From Rufibacter ruber (lineage in GTDB: Bacteria > Bacteroidota > Bacteroidia > Cytophagales > Hymenobacteraceae), in the NCBI RefSeq assembly GCF_001647275.1, contig NZ_LRMM01000015.1, positions 25,924 through 89,923 on the forward strand: a DNA stretch of 64,000 nt, written 5' to 3'. The notes beneath the pieces were generated by a model. The model did not search any database, had not been told where the DNA came from, and saw only the letters and a list, made by a program, of their open reading frames with translations. Positions within the stretch are counted from its first letter, which is position 1. Every line of letters starts with the position of its first letter. Of this stretch, positions 1-9,089 are shown in pieces. The position numbers and the translations under genes are program-made.

Positions 1-782
1 CCAGCAATGCAAAATTAGCAGTAAATAAGACAGGGCTTTACACACAAGAAGTTTCTATGAATGGTTGTACTTCAAGTGATGACATCTTTATAAGATTTGA
101 GCCTCTACCATATGTAAATTTAGGGAAAGATACCACCCTATGTATTGGACAAACCTTATCTTTAGATGTTACAATACCAAATGCAAGTTATCGTTGGCAA
201 GATGGCTCAACAGCTGCTACATTTACAGTATCCAAGGAAGGTGTTTATTGGGTTGAGGTAACTAATGAATTGAACTGTACTTTACGAGATGAAATACAAA
301 TATTTTATCTTACACCACCAGCCATTGAACTAGGGAAGGATACAACATTATGTTATGGGGAAACACTTGCAATTGGTCAAATCCTTCCCGGAGTCACATA
401 TATGTGGCAAGATGGCTCCACTGAACCGCTATACAAGGTATCTAAGCCCGGAATTTACAAAGTTATTGCTTCTCTGGAGCAATGTGGAGAGGGTGATGCT
501 ATCACTGTTACATTCAAAGATTGTAAGGAAGGAATTTTCATTCCCAATATTATTACCCCTAATGGTGATGCCTTAAACGATCAGTTTTACATCCATGGTC
601 TTACTATGTCTGATAAATGGGAGCTTACTATTTATGATAGGTGGGGAAAGAGACTTTTATATATGAATGATTACAAAAATAATTGGGATGGGACATCTCT
701 TCCTGAAGGAACTTACTATTATCACTTAGTAAATTTAAATACTCATAAAGCTTTTAAAGGATGGGTGGAATTGATACGCTGA
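1..782 (+). CDS. C-terminal part of secreted protein with T9SS type B (CHU_C) sorting domain
   Basis: The reading frame is open back to base 3, so this is the 3' end of a longer gene that starts outside the window. The visible part has two similar Ig/PKD-like modules, each with LGKDTTLC near its start and a W-QDGST motif, so they are recent internal duplicates. They are followed by a C-terminal module with FIPNIITPNGDALND, YDRWG and a final GWVELIR. That module is the gliding-motility-associated (CHU_C/TIGR04131) domain, known as a type B signal for the type IX secretion system. The product is therefore inferred to be exported through T9SS as an adhesin or surface protein. Its full function cannot be judged from this fragment. 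Downstream is a convergent glycosyltransferase gene. Confidence 0.85.
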   Translation, partial: SNAKLAVNKTGLYTQEVSMNGCTSSDDIFIRFEPLPYVNLGKDTTLCIGQTLSLDVTIPNASYRWQDGSTAATFTVSKEGVYWVEVTNELNCTLRDEIQIFYLTPPAIELGKDTTLCYGETLAIGQILPGVTYMWQDGSTEPLYKVSKPGIYKVIASLEQCGEGDAITVTFKDCKEGIFIPNIITPNGDALNDQFYIHGLTMSDKWELTIYDRWGKRLLYMNDYKNNWDGTSLPEGTYYYHLVNLNTHKAFKGWVELIR

Positions 783-795
783 AAAGAAGCTAATA

Positions 796-1872
796 TTAAT
801 TTTTAATCTTATTCAATGCTTTTAACAGGTTAAAAAGCTTTTCTTCTCTTGCTTCTTCAGTAAAATTAGAGGCAACAACATCTCTGGCAAGATTACCTAA
901 CAACTTGTAATCTGATGTAATAGCATTCAGGAGTACTTCCCGTAATTGATTCACATCACGCTTCTCCAAGATGAAACCACATTTACCAATTATTTCAGGC
1001 ATCCCGCCAACCTTACTCACTACTGGTATACAGCCACAAAGCATGCTTTCACTTAGGGCATTGGGGAATCCTTCTGACATTGAAAGCTGCAAATAGAATT
1101 CATGAGCACTATACACCTCTTTTAAATTACTTATAGGGATCTTTGGTAACACTTGCACGTTTTCTGGTTTATCACGGAACTTGAAACCAGTAGGCGCTCC
1201 TACTATAGTAAATGATGCATCAGGTAATTGAGAAGCAACTTCTAAAATCAAATCTACACCTTTTAACCGCTGGGTGAATTGCATATCCAAACCAGCACAA
1301 ACTGTCAAAAATGATAGGGGCTTTCTTATTATAGTCTCTATAGGTTTCCAAAAATCAGCATTATACCCGTTATAAATAACTGTATAAGGAGTCTTTAAAT
1401 CTGGGCAATGGTATTTGAAACCTTGATATGGATAATCATCTGGCTGGTATTTATACTCCTGCCATACTAGCTTTTCATGTACTGGGGAAATGTGTGCGGC
1501 CATCTGGTAAGACCAACGGGTAAATTTAGAAAGGAGAGGTTTGGCAAAGCATCCATACCCGATACTAGGAAACGACACGCAATCTGTTCCTCCCGCTACA
1601 ATCAAACAGGGCCTATTAAATAATTTTCCTAAAAGGGCAGGTAGAAAGGAATGGTAACCAGAGAACATGCAAACTATAATTTTGGCTTGCCATATTTGCT
1701 TCATCAAAAAGAGAGCCTGTTGAAGCCACACGAAAGGTGTCTGCCATTTCTTCTTAGGAAGAAACCCTTTATGCCTCACCTCGTATTCCTGCTCCATTAA
1801 CGCAAGATCCTTTATTACAAAGGAAGAAAGCGCAGGATAAAAATATAAAAGGACCGGCCTCCTGTTCTGCAT
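796..1872 (-). CDS. Glycosyltransferase family 4 (GT-B fold)
   Basis: The 358-residue product has the usual length of a GT4 enzyme. The C-terminal half carries the nucleotide-sugar-binding pattern: TVCAGLDMQFTQRLKGVDLIL, then SEGFPNALSESM around residues 265-280. This is the E-x7-E motif, followed by a conserved VVSKVGGMPEIIG loop. The N-terminal half is a Rossmann-like acceptor domain with GGTDCVSFPSIGYG. It most likely transfers a sugar from a nucleotide donor to a lipid-linked or surface glycan. It is the last gene of a leftward cluster (aminotransferase, sugar dehydrogenase, FkbM methyltransferase) that looks like surface polysaccharide synthesis. Substrate and linkage cannot be told from sequence. 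Confidence 0.85.
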   Translation of the reverse strand: MQNRRPVLLYFYPALSSFVIKDLALMEQEYEVRHKGFLPKKKWQTPFVWLQQALFLMKQIWQAKIIVCMFSGYHSFLPALLGKLFNRPCLIVAGGTDCVSFPSIGYGCFAKPLLSKFTRWSYQMAAHISPVHEKLVWQEYKYQPDDYPYQGFKYHCPDLKTPYTVIYNGYNADFWKPIETIIRKPLSFLTVCAGLDMQFTQRLKGVDLILEVASQLPDASFTIVGAPTGFKFRDKPENVQVLPKIPISNLKEVYSAHEFYLQLSMSEGFPNALSESMLCGCIPVVSKVGGMPEIIGKCGFILEKRDVNQLREVLLNAITSDYKLLGNLARDVVASNFTEEAREEKLFNLLKALNKIKN

Positions 1873-1897
1873 GTTGCGGTTGATTCAGTTGTACCCG

Positions 1898-2794
1898 TTA
1901 CCGAAGGATATATTTTTCAATCAGGGACAATTTCTCTGGATGTACAAAGAAACAGTTCTTTGCTCCGTTGTCATTTTCGCGGGCCAAGGTTGAGACGTGC
2001 ACCAAGCCGTCATTCAGATGCAGGTAAAAGCCGTAGCCATACTGCTTCATGGCCTCTTCCAGTTCATTTTCTATGAGTCCAAAGAGGATTTCGCAGACAA
2101 TGATGGGCTTATGTTTTCTGATGGTAGCATCCATCCCTTTGATGATACTGGGTTCGGCTCCTTCGGCATCAATCTTCACAAAGTCTACCTGCAGGTCAGA
2201 CTGGCCCGGCTCCTGCAGAAGCGCGTCCAGGGTATAGCTGTGCACACTATACTTTGAAAATTGCCTTGGCTTCACAAAAAGGCTGGAAGAACCACCTAGG
2301 TTGTACTGGAGGTAACCGTACTTCTCACTTTTCACCTCAAAGAATTCCAGTTCGCCCACCTGATCTGAGAGAGCAGATTTAAAAGTCTTTACCCGGCTGT
2401 TCAACCCGTTCAACTGTACATTTCTGTTCAGGAAATGATGAGAGGCGTTAGAAGGGTCAAAAGCCAGCACGTTGATAGTTGGATTGACAGTGGCAGCTAC
2501 CAAAGAGAAAAGCCCGGCATTGGCGCCTATATCAACAAACCCTTTACAGTTTTGGATGATCTCTTCAAAGATCCCCAGGTATTCATAGGAATAAACCCCG
2601 TTCCAGAAGATCAGGTAACCTACATAATCTGTCTGGTTCGTTTCAAGCTTTATCTTCTCCCCATTTTTAAGCGTGATATCTAAGATGCCAGAAACCGGTA
2701 GCTTAAATTTGGGGAAAAGCAGCTTGTTTACATTCCGGAGGAAGTAATTCACCTGTGGTTGGTAAACCACTTTATAAAGAGGGGTTAAGTTCAT
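1898..2794 (-). CDS. FkbM-family SAM-dependent methyltransferase
   Basis: The 298-residue product has the class I methyltransferase SAM-binding strand FVDIGANAGLFSLVA around residues 90-105, the acidic strand VLAFDPSNASHHFLNRN, and the FkbM-type motif VDFVKIDAEGAEPSIIKGM around residue 205. The family O-methylates sugars or polyketides. With a GT4 gene 25 bp downstream and a Gfo/Idh gene 23 bp upstream, it probably methylates a surface-glycan sugar. It is tightly spaced with its neighbours, which suggests one transcript. The acceptor is unknown. Confidence 0.85.
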   Translation of the reverse strand: MNLTPLYKVVYQPQVNYFLRNVNKLLFPKFKLPVSGILDITLKNGEKIKLETNQTDYVGYLIFWNGVYSYEYLGIFEEIIQNCKGFVDIGANAGLFSLVAATVNPTINVLAFDPSNASHHFLNRNVQLNGLNSRVKTFKSALSDQVGELEFFEVKSEKYGYLQYNLGGSSSLFVKPRQFSKYSVHSYTLDALLQEPGQSDLQVDFVKIDAEGAEPSIIKGMDATIRKHKPIIVCEILFGLIENELEEAMKQYGYGFYLHLNDGLVHVSTLARENDNGAKNCFFVHPEKLSLIEKYILR

Positions 2795-2817
2795 GGTGGG
2801 GCAGAGATAATGCTGGC

Positions 2818-3837
2818 TTACGCTTTGTTCTTCAGTTCATAAATTCGCTCAATGATCTCCACCACCTTCAGTCCTTCCAGCGCATTGGTAGTGGCAAAGG
2901 TCTTGCCCTTGAGCGTGTCAATCACGTTCTCAAAAATGAAGTGGTGGTTGGCGGCACTCCCTTTGTAGTGGCCGTAGTCATTGGCCGGGCTGCTGGGCGG
3001 CAGCTCAGGCATGGTGTAGCCCTGCACGTGGCAATATTCCACCTCGTTCATGTACTGGCCACCCACTTTGATACTGCCTTTCTCGCCAATAATGGTCATG
3101 CTGCTCTCCAGGTTGGTATCCCAAACGGCAGTGCTGTAGTTCAGGCACCCGTTTCCGCCGTTCATAAACTCAAACTGTATCAGGCCGCTGTCTTCAAAAT
3201 CTGTGAGCGTGGCGTGGTTGAAGTCCATGAACCGGCCTGTTATATTTTTGATATCCCCGAAGAGCCAGTACATGATATCAATAAAATGGCTGAACTGGGT
3301 GAACAAGGTGCCTCCATCCAGCGCCTGGTTTCCTTTCCAGGTACCGGCTTTGTAGTAGCGTTCATCCCGGTTCCAGTAGCAATTGATCTGCACCATGAAA
3401 ATCTGCCCCAGCCGCTTCTCAGAAATCATCTCCTTTAACCACAAAGACGGCGGACTGTAGCGGTTCTGCATGACACAAAACACCAGTTTAGAAGTCTGCA
3501 GTGATTTATAGATGATGCGCTCACAGTCTGCTTTACTGAGGGCCATGGGTTTTTCACAGACCACATGGCTCCCGTTCTCCAGCGCCAGCATGGCCTGCTC
3601 AGCATGATAGCCGTTAGGGGTGCACACGCAGATGACATCGGCCTTGGGGCCGGAAGCCAGGTATTCTTCCATGCTCAGGAAGAAAGGAACGCCATAGTCC
3701 TCCACTTCCGCTCTACGGGCGGGGTCTGAATCTACCATGGCTATCAGCTCCCCTTCCGGATGGCGCTGTACCATGGTGGCGTGGCGTTTGCCAATATGGC
3801 CGGCCCCTATGACCGCAAAAGTTATTTTCTCTGACAT
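2818..3837 (-). CDS. Gfo/Idh/MocA-family NAD(P)-dependent sugar dehydrogenase
   Basis: The 339-residue product begins with a Rossmann fold (FAVIGAGHIGKRHATMV) and contains CVCTPNGYHAEQ and the family signature HVVCEKPMALSKADC with its Glu-Lys-Pro, where the Lys is the usual catalytic residue. A C-terminal alpha/beta domain has GTLFTQFSHFIDIMYWLFG with the conserved His. Members of this group that sit beside DegT aminotransferases include WbpB/WlbA, which oxidise the C3 of UDP-N-acetylglucosaminuronate before transamination. The next gene upstream is such an aminotransferase, so the same two-step route to a 3-amino sugar is a reasonable inference. A degenerate copy of the repeated palindrome lies just upstream at 3854. 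Confidence 0.85.
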   Translation of the reverse strand: MSEKITFAVIGAGHIGKRHATMVQRHPEGELIAMVDSDPARRAEVEDYGVPFFLSMEEYLASGPKADVICVCTPNGYHAEQAMLALENGSHVVCEKPMALSKADCERIIYKSLQTSKLVFCVMQNRYSPPSLWLKEMISEKRLGQIFMVQINCYWNRDERYYKAGTWKGNQALDGGTLFTQFSHFIDIMYWLFGDIKNITGRFMDFNHATLTDFEDSGLIQFEFMNGGNGCLNYSTAVWDTNLESSMTIIGEKGSIKVGGQYMNEVEYCHVQGYTMPELPPSSPANDYGHYKGSAANHHFIFENVIDTLKGKTFATTNALEGLKVVEIIERIYELKNKA

Positions 3838-3853
3838 GAACTGCCTGTTGTGC

Positions 3854-3892
3854 GTTTTTGGCCTGTTTTCAGAAAAGTAGCCCGAAAACAGG
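3854..3892. repeat. Degenerate copy of the CTGTTTT palindrome
   Basis: TTTTTGGCCTGTTTTC, a short loop, then AAGTAGCCCGAAAACAGG. The arms pair imperfectly. It lies between the Gfo/Idh and aminotransferase genes and belongs to the family described in the findings. Confidence 0.55.
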
Positions 3893-3916
3893 AAATCTTA
3901 ACTCTATTTTGTTGCT

Positions 3917-5047
3917 CTATTTCCGCAGAAACTCTATTACTGCGTTGGCAATGTATTGCTGTTGTTCCTGGGTAAGTTCTGTGTGCATGGGCAGGGAAAG
4001 TACAGTATGGCAGAGGCCTTCCGCCACCGGGAAGTCTCCCGCTTGGTAGCCCAGGTAGGCATAGGCGTCGTGGAGGTGCAGCGGCACCGGATAATACACC
4101 ATGCTGGGGATGCCCTGCTCCTGCAGGTGGGCCTTTAAGGCGTCACGCTTCCCGGCAGAGACCTGCACGGTGTACTGGTGGAACACGTGCGAGCTGTAAG
4201 GGGCCAGGGTTGGGATTTTGATGCCCTCCACTTCGGCAAACGCCGAATCATAATTCATGGCTGCTTTCTGCCGGCGCTGAATAAAATCATCCAGGTGCTG
4301 CAGTTTTACATCTAGCAGGGCGGCCTGCAGAGTATCTAACCTGGAGTTCACCCCTACCCTGGAGTAATGGTATTTCTTGTGCTGCCCATGGTTGGCAATC
4401 TGCTGAAGCACTACTGCCAGCTCCTCGTCCTGGGTGAAAATAGCACCGCCGTCTCCCATGCACCCCAGGTTCTTTGACGGAAAGAAAGACGTGGTGCCCA
4501 CATGCCCAATAGTGCCTGCAAACGAGGTGCCCCCCTCTGCGTCTATGTATTCTGCCCCAATGGCCTGGGCATTGTCTTCAATCACAAACAGTTCCTGCGC
4601 AATGGCCAGATCCATGATTTCCTCCATAAGGGCACATTGCCCGAACAGGTGCACCGGCATAATGGCCACTGTTTTATCTGTGATGGCGGCTCTTACGCGG
4701 TCTGGGTCCAGGCAGAACGTATCTGGCAGAACATCTACAAAAACCGGCTTGAGCCCCAGGAGCGCAATCACTTCGGCGGTAGCCACATAATTGAAGGCAG
4801 GCACAATTACCTCGCCCCCGGCGGGAAGATCCAGCGCCATGAGCGCAATCTGGAGGGCATCTGTACCGTTGGCGCAGGGAATGACATGGTTGGCCTGCAG
4901 GTACTGGGCCAGGTGCTGGGAGAATTCCTTTACCTGTGGGCCGTTGATAAAAGCTGTACTGTCTACCACAGCCTGCATGGCTGCGTCAATCTGAGGTTTA
5001 AGGCGTTGGTACTGACCTTTCAGGTCTACCATCTGCAGTTGGTTCAT
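3917..5047 (-). CDS. DegT/DnrJ/EryC1/StrS-family PLP-dependent sugar aminotransferase
   Basis: The product is about 376 residues from the preferred ATG at 5047 (MNQLQMVDLKGQY). A 7-codon upstream extension is possible but has no family support. Recognisable motifs are ANGTDALQIALMAL, IVPAFNYVATAEVIALLG, PVHLFGQCA, IEDNAQAIGAEY (the Asp that contacts the PLP ring nitrogen) and TSFFPSKNLGCMGDGG, whose Lys forms the Schiff base. This is the WbpE/WecE-like group that transaminates nucleotide-linked keto sugars. Together with the Gfo/Idh gene downstream it suggests synthesis of an amino sugar for surface polysaccharide. It appears to be the first gene of the leftward cluster. The upstream 200 bases are AT-rich and probably hold its promoter. 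Confidence 0.9.
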   Translation of the reverse strand: MNQLQMVDLKGQYQRLKPQIDAAMQAVVDSTAFINGPQVKEFSQHLAQYLQANHVIPCANGTDALQIALMALDLPAGGEVIVPAFNYVATAEVIALLGLKPVFVDVLPDTFCLDPDRVRAAITDKTVAIMPVHLFGQCALMEEIMDLAIAQELFVIEDNAQAIGAEYIDAEGGTSFAGTIGHVGTTSFFPSKNLGCMGDGGAIFTQDEELAVVLQQIANHGQHKKYHYSRVGVNSRLDTLQAALLDVKLQHLDDFIQRRQKAAMNYDSAFAEVEGIKIPTLAPYSSHVFHQYTVQVSAGKRDALKAHLQEQGIPSMVYYPVPLHLHDAYAYLGYQAGDFPVAEGLCHTVLSLPMHTELTQEQQQYIANAVIEFLRK

Positions 5048-5272
5048 GCACACAAATATAACAGGCAAATATAGGAACTGTTGCTGGTAATCTCTTTACC
5101 GGCAGTCACTATAATTCAACAGACAAGCAATCAACCTATACCAATACTATCTTTATAATATTCAATTAAAAAACCAGAACCACCAATATATAATGCAAAA
5201 TGCAACCTCAGTTACAGCACCCCGTTAAATAACCCATATTGAACTTTGAATAAAAGGCAAAACCACACAACT

Positions 5273-6175
5273 ATGAAAAAGCCAAATTTCTTTAAAAAAC
5301 ATATTTTTATCTATGGGGCGGTTCTGACCATGGGTTTCACGCAAGTGGCGTGTAACAGCACTGACCGCACTACTGCCACCAACACAGAGGCTTCTGGCAC
5401 CAGTGACCAGGCCTATAATGATTACAAGAGTTATGTCACTACGTATGAGTCTGACGTAAACGGCGGCTGGGACAGCACCGAGACTGACTGGGATTCTCGC
5501 ATGACCAGAGACCGCCAGCGGTATGACTCCCTGGAGTACGCGGTTTCAGGGTTTGAAAGCACCCTTGATGAAAACCAGAAAGCAGAATACGCCGAGTACC
5601 GCAGCCGCTACCAAAATGCGTGGCAGCAGCGGGAAGGCCAGTACAGCGCCTGGATGAACAACAACCAAAGCACCAGTGCCAGCTCAACCAACCGTAGCGC
5701 CGGTATGAGTTCAGAGGTTGACATGTCTTCTATGAACACAGAAAAGATCCCGTCTTATACCGCCCGTGACATCAGGGAAGCGTATGAGTCGTTTGTGTCA
5801 CATGTAGAAAGCAACAAGTCAAACTACAGCAATGACGACTGGAAAACTGTTGAAATGTACTGGAACAAACTGGATGACCGTAAAAACGCCATCCAGAGCG
5901 AACTGAGTGACAAAGACAAGTGGGAAATCGCCAAGGCGAAAACCAAGTACATTGCCATGAAGAATGCCAGTAAAGCCGGTAATACCGCCAGCAATGTGGG
6001 CTCCAGCCTGAAAGAAACCGGTAAAGATGTTTCTAACAGCAAAGTGGGCGAGAACGTGAAAGACGCCGGGCAAGCCGTTGGCTCTGGTGCAAAAAAAGCC
6101 GGGAAAGCCGTAGGCAACACCGTGAAGAAAGGTGCCAATAAAGTAGAAGACGCTTTTGACGGCGATGATAATTAA
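5273..6175 (+). CDS. Exported Lys/Ala/Gly-rich protein of unknown function
   Basis: The start chosen is ATG 5273 (MKKPNFFKKHIFIYG), which gives a good signal peptide. The longer frame from 5246 adds nine residues before it. The signal peptide ends GFTQVACNS, so a lipoprotein is possible, although the residue at -3 is Gln, which is atypical. The mature protein is hydrophilic with YNDYKSYV- and AYESFVSHV-type helical segments, each followed by W-x-x-x-E/Y-W patterns, suggesting two copies of one helical module. It ends in a KDAGQAVGSGAKKAGKAVG tail resembling LEA-like or amphipathic 11-mer repeats. I do not recognise a named family. The gene is followed by a strong terminator at 6202 and a perfect palindrome copy at 6237. 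Confidence 0.75.
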   Translation: MKKPNFFKKHIFIYGAVLTMGFTQVACNSTDRTTATNTEASGTSDQAYNDYKSYVTTYESDVNGGWDSTETDWDSRMTRDRQRYDSLEYAVSGFESTLDENQKAEYAEYRSRYQNAWQQREGQYSAWMNNNQSTSASSTNRSAGMSSEVDMSSMNTEKIPSYTARDIREAYESFVSHVESNKSNYSNDDWKTVEMYWNKLDDRKNAIQSELSDKDKWEIAKAKTKYIAMKNASKAGNTASNVGSSLKETGKDVSNSKVGENVKDAGQAVGSGAKKAGKAVGNTVKKGANKVEDAFDGDDN

Positions 6176-6201
6176 TCTTTGGTTTCTTCTTGTAGAAACG
6201 T

Positions 6202-6234
6202 AAAAAGCCCTGCCGCTTTGGCAGGGCTTTTTTG
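6202..6234 (+). terminator. Intrinsic terminator
   Basis: AAAAAGCCCTGCC, a 5-base loop, then GGCAGGGCTTTTTT. It is a bidirectional-looking hairpin between convergent genes at 5273 and 6269. Confidence 0.85.
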
Positions 6235-6236
6235 TG

Positions 6237-6278
6237 CCTGTTTTAGGGCTGTTTTCAGAAAAACAGCCCTAAAACAGG
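6237..6278. repeat. Perfect copy of the CTGTTTT palindrome (19-bp arms)
   Basis: The left arm is CCTGTTTTAGGGCTGTTTT, the loop is CAGA, and the right arm is the exact complement. It overlaps the last codons and the TAG stop of the leftward GT2 gene. The AGGG/CCCT inner step differs from the GGGG/CCCC of other copies on both arms, a compensatory change. Confidence 0.95.
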
Positions 6279-7168
6279 TTTTGTTTCTGCAGGTAACGGG
6301 TTAGCAAGAGCAGCCGGTACAGGTCAAAACACCACAGGCGGGGGTTCTGGCTTAGGAGTTGCTGCTTAAGCATGGGAAGCAACCAGGTATTGCTCTGCTG
6401 GAGCAGTGGCACAGCCCCCCATTTCTTCGCCTTACAATACACCTGAAACAACCGGCTGTCTTTGCCCAACTGCAGCTGCCGGTGCAACCGCGCCAGGTTG
6501 TACACCGCCTGGTCTGCCTTAAGAAGGAAAAGCGGGCCAGGTTCAAGCCCCAGGTGCACCACCGGGTTCTCCAGATGCTGTACCGGCAGGCCTTTTTCCT
6601 GCAGCCGCCAGGCAAAGAGCGTGTCTTCATGCCCATACCCCTGCACCTGCGCCGCCAGAAAGTTCTCCAGGAACAGCGTTTTAGAAACGAGCATGTTACT
6701 GAAGAACAGGCGCTGGTAAGGGTTCTTCTGCCGCTCCGCACTGGTGGCCTGCTCTCTTGCCCTCCCATATTTCCACCGGAGAACCGCCTCTGCCGGATAG
6801 GTATCTGCATACGTAACCCCGCCCGCTACCACGGGCGCCTGCCCTTGCTGCACGTACTTTTGAAGGAAAAACAGGGAGGCCGGTAAGACATCATTGTCCA
6901 GGAAAAGCAGCGTGTGGAAAGCGGCCTCTGTGGCCAGTTGGTACCTGATCTGGGACCGGCCTACGTTTTGGGGCAGTTCCAGGTAAGTTACCTCCGGCAA
7001 GTTGCGGCACGCCCGGTTCTGTTTTTTAATTTCCTGGTTAGAGCCGTCATCATAAACCCTCACCTCAAAGGGAATGGTAAGAGACCTTGCCTGCTGCAGC
7101 AGCGCCTCAACCAGTGCAATAACCGGCTGGTTATAAACGGGAATGAGAACAGAAAGCTCAGATACCAT
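6269..7168 (-). CDS. Glycosyltransferase family 2 (GT-A fold)
   Basis: The 299-residue product starts with SVLIPVYNQPV and has VRVYDDGSN, LPQNVGRSQIRYQLA and the metal-binding strand LLFLDNDVLPASL (D-x-D) around residue 92. GYGHEDTLFAWRLQEKG is the acceptor/catalytic-base loop typical of GT2. It probably extends a glycan. It overlaps the upstream FtsE-like gene by 11 bp, so the two are likely co-transcribed even though their roles differ. Its stop codon lies inside a copy of the palindromic repeat, so the repeat has fixed the C-terminal residues QNLF. Confidence 0.85.
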   Translation of the reverse strand: MVSELSVLIPVYNQPVIALVEALLQQARSLTIPFEVRVYDDGSNQEIKKQNRACRNLPEVTYLELPQNVGRSQIRYQLATEAAFHTLLFLDNDVLPASLFFLQKYVQQGQAPVVAGGVTYADTYPAEAVLRWKYGRAREQATSAERQKNPYQRLFFSNMLVSKTLFLENFLAAQVQGYGHEDTLFAWRLQEKGLPVQHLENPVVHLGLEPGPLFLLKADQAVYNLARLHRQLQLGKDSRLFQVYCKAKKWGAVPLLQQSNTWLLPMLKQQLLSQNPRLWCFDLYRLLLLTRYLQKQNLF

Positions 7169-7871
7169 CTACCAGCGAGAATTCTTCGCGGGCAGAATCA
7201 AGTACCCTGCCCCGTTCACACTTCAAGATGCGGCGCGGGTACCGTTGCAAGGTCTGGTGGTTGTGGGTAGCCATGAGTATAGCCGTCCCGCTGTTGTTGA
7301 TCTCCTGAAACAGGCGCAAGATACTGTCAGTCACCTCGGGGTCCAGGTTGCCGGTGGGCTCATCTGCAAACAGAATGAGCGGTTCATTGAGCAGGGCGCG
7401 GGCAATCACTACCCGCTGCTGCTCCCCCCCGGAAAGCTGGTGGGGCATTTTATTGGCCGCAGAGTCCAGGCCCACCCGCATGAGCACCTCTGAAATCCGG
7501 TTTTTGATTTTAGACTTGTCGCTCCAGCCGGTTGCTTTCAACACAAACTTGAGGTTGTCTGCCACACTGCGGTCAAACAGCAGCTGGAAATCTTGAAAGA
7601 CAATCCCAATCTTGCGACGCAGAAATGGAACCTGCTTCCAGGTGACGCTGTGAATGTTAAACCCGGCCACCTGGGCGGTGCCCACTTTCAGTGGAAGATC
7701 AGCGTACAGGGTTTTAAGCAAGGAGCTTTTCCCGCTTCCGGTTCTGCCTACCAGGTACACAAACTCCCCTTTCTCAATGGCAAAGCTCACCTCGCTCAAG
7801 ATGGTGTTCACATCTTGAAAAATAGAGACTCTGTTTAAGACCACCACCGGGTTAGAGGAGAAATCTGCCAT
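7158..7871 (-). CDS. ftsE: FtsE-like ABC transporter ATP-binding protein
   Basis: The 237-residue ATPase has Walker [10 protein letters not shown] (about residues 42-50), a Q-loop in [10 protein letters not shown], signature [15 protein letters not shown], Walker [14 protein letters not shown] and H-loop MATHNHQTL. The short length, [13 protein letters not shown] and [12 protein letters not shown] agree with the FtsE/LolD group. In Bacteroidota, FtsE works with the membrane protein FtsX to control peptidoglycan hydrolases at division. No ftsX lies in the window, so the symbol is given on similarity only. A LolD-type lipoprotein exporter is the alternative. It overlaps the GT2 gene by 11 bp and follows a small gene by 3 bp. 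Confidence 0.75.
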   Translation of the reverse strand: MADFSSNPVVVLNRVSIFQDVNTILSEVSFAIEKGEFVYLVGRTGSGKSSLLKTLYADLPLKVGTAQVAGFNIHSVTWKQVPFLRRKIGIVFQDFQLLFDRSVADNLKFVLKATGWSDKSKIKNRISEVLMRVGLDSAANKMPHQLSGGEQQRVVIARALLNEPLILFADEPTGNLDPEVTDSILRLFQEINNSGTAILMATHNHQTLQRYPRRILKCERGRVLDSAREEFSLVDGI

Positions 7872-7874
7872 AGG

Positions 7875-8078
7875 TTATATTTCCAGTTTCTGTAATTTCC
7901 CGAACTCCAGGCCTTCTATCACGGCAGCCAAGGCTTCTTCCTTGCCTGCCAGGCCGTATCGGTCAATGTTTTTCAAAGGCCGGTCAGCCCGGAAATACGC
8001 AATCAGCACGAAGTTCTCATCGCGCAGCTGAATATAATCTGGAATCTTGGCCTTGCCTTTTACTTTGATGATGTACAC
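7875..8078 (-). CDS. Small conserved-looking protein of unknown function
   Basis: A 67-residue acidic/basic protein starting MYIIKVKGKAKIPDYIQL and including FVLIAYFRADRPLKNIDRYGL. It ends 3 bp before the FtsE-like gene and shares its direction, so it is probably translated from the same message. It has no signal peptide or membrane segment. I do not recognise a domain. The compact spacing and sensible composition argue that it is real. Confidence 0.65.
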   Translation of the reverse strand: MYIIKVKGKAKIPDYIQLRDENFVLIAYFRADRPLKNIDRYGLAGKEEALAAVIEGLEFGKLQKLEI

Positions 8079-8086
8079 CTTTTTTT

Positions 8087-8167
8087 AATTAGGGATTAGG
8101 AATTAAGAATTAGAAATGCACGAAAACACCTTCCAATTCTTAATTCCTAATTCTAAATTCTTAATTT
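8087..8167. repeat. AT-rich inverted repeat (AATTAGGAATTAAGAATT type)
   Basis: Arms GGATTAGGAATTAAGAATT and AATTCTTAATTCCTAATT flank a 24-base spacer, and the right side continues with a second TCTAAATTCTTAATT. A related element lies inside rnpB at 37379-37441. It sits between the small gene at 7875 and the aldolase gene. Confidence 0.7.
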
Positions 8168-8169
8168 AT

Positions 8170-8826
8170 TTACCCGTTTGCTTTTTTATGGTCTGCCAGG
8201 AATTTAGCCAGACCAATGTCGGTCAACGGGTGGTTCAGCAAACCGGTGATCACATTCAACGGGCAGGTCACCACATCAGCGCCAATCTCAGCACACTGCA
8301 CCAGGTGCATCACGTGCCGAACGGAAGCCGCCAACACCTCTGTGGGGTATCCGTAGTTCTGATAAATCTGCACAATCTGCTCAATCAGGTTCAACCCGTC
8401 TGTAGAGATGTCATCTAAACGGCCCACAAACGGAGACACATAGGTAGCACCGGCTTTGGCGGCCAGCAATGCCTGTCCGGCTGAGAAAACGAGGGTACAG
8501 TTGGTTTTAATGCCTTTGTCTGTGAAATACTTGATGGCTTTTACACCGTCTTTGGTCATGGGCACTTTCACCACAATATTGGGGTGCAGTTGCGCCAGCT
8601 CCTCCCCCTCTTTCACCATGGTCTCAAAATCTGTGGCAATCACCTCCGCACTGATGTCACCGTCTACAATTTCGCAAATGGCTTTGTAGTGCTTCATCAC
8701 ATTATCATAGCCAACAATGCCTTCTTTGGCCATCAATGACGGATTGGTAGTCACGCCGTCCAGTACGCCAAGGTCATAGGCTTCACGGATTTCATTCAGG
8801 TTTGCGGTGTCAATGAAAAATTTCAT
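8170..8826 (-). CDS. fsa: Transaldolase-like fructose-6-phosphate aldolase
   Basis: From ATG 8826 the product is 218 residues ([17 protein letters not shown]), which is the length of the short FSA/TalC-type transaldolases; the longer frame adds seven non-conserved residues. Conserved motifs are [28 protein letters not shown] with the Schiff-base Lys, [19 protein letters not shown] and [12 protein letters not shown]. The enzyme performs aldol cleavage or dihydroxyacetone transfer in the pentose phosphate/fructose-6-phosphate pool. Transaldolase and FSA activity cannot be told apart by eye. Many Bacteroidota use this short form as their only transaldolase. Confidence 0.85.
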   Translation of the reverse strand: MKFFIDTANLNEIREAYDLGVLDGVTTNPSLMAKEGIVGYDNVMKHYKAICEIVDGDISAEVIATDFETMVKEGEELAQLHPNIVVKVPMTKDGVKAIKYFTDKGIKTNCTLVFSAGQALLAAKAGATYVSPFVGRLDDISTDGLNLIEQIVQIYQNYGYPTEVLAASVRHVMHLVQCAEIGADVVTCPLNVITGLLNHPLTDIGLAKFLADHKKANG

Positions 8827-9089
8827 AGCAGATGGGTTTTGAAACACAAATCTACTTTAAAGCATTTTTAAAAGCGAACTGACAAGGGAAGTATTTTCTC
8901 ATGGCTTTTACAGAAATAAAGGAAGGGTATTTGGTTGATTAGATGCTGGAGCAATTACCGTGGCAGCAGTGGTGCGTGATATGCAGTTCCCCTGGCGGTA
9001 GCGGTTGGTGCGGTAGTGCCTAAGTGATACACTTTTTTCAAAGCCCCTGTTGCTGGAGTTAGAATGTGGAGCGTAGTCTGCTGATTCCT

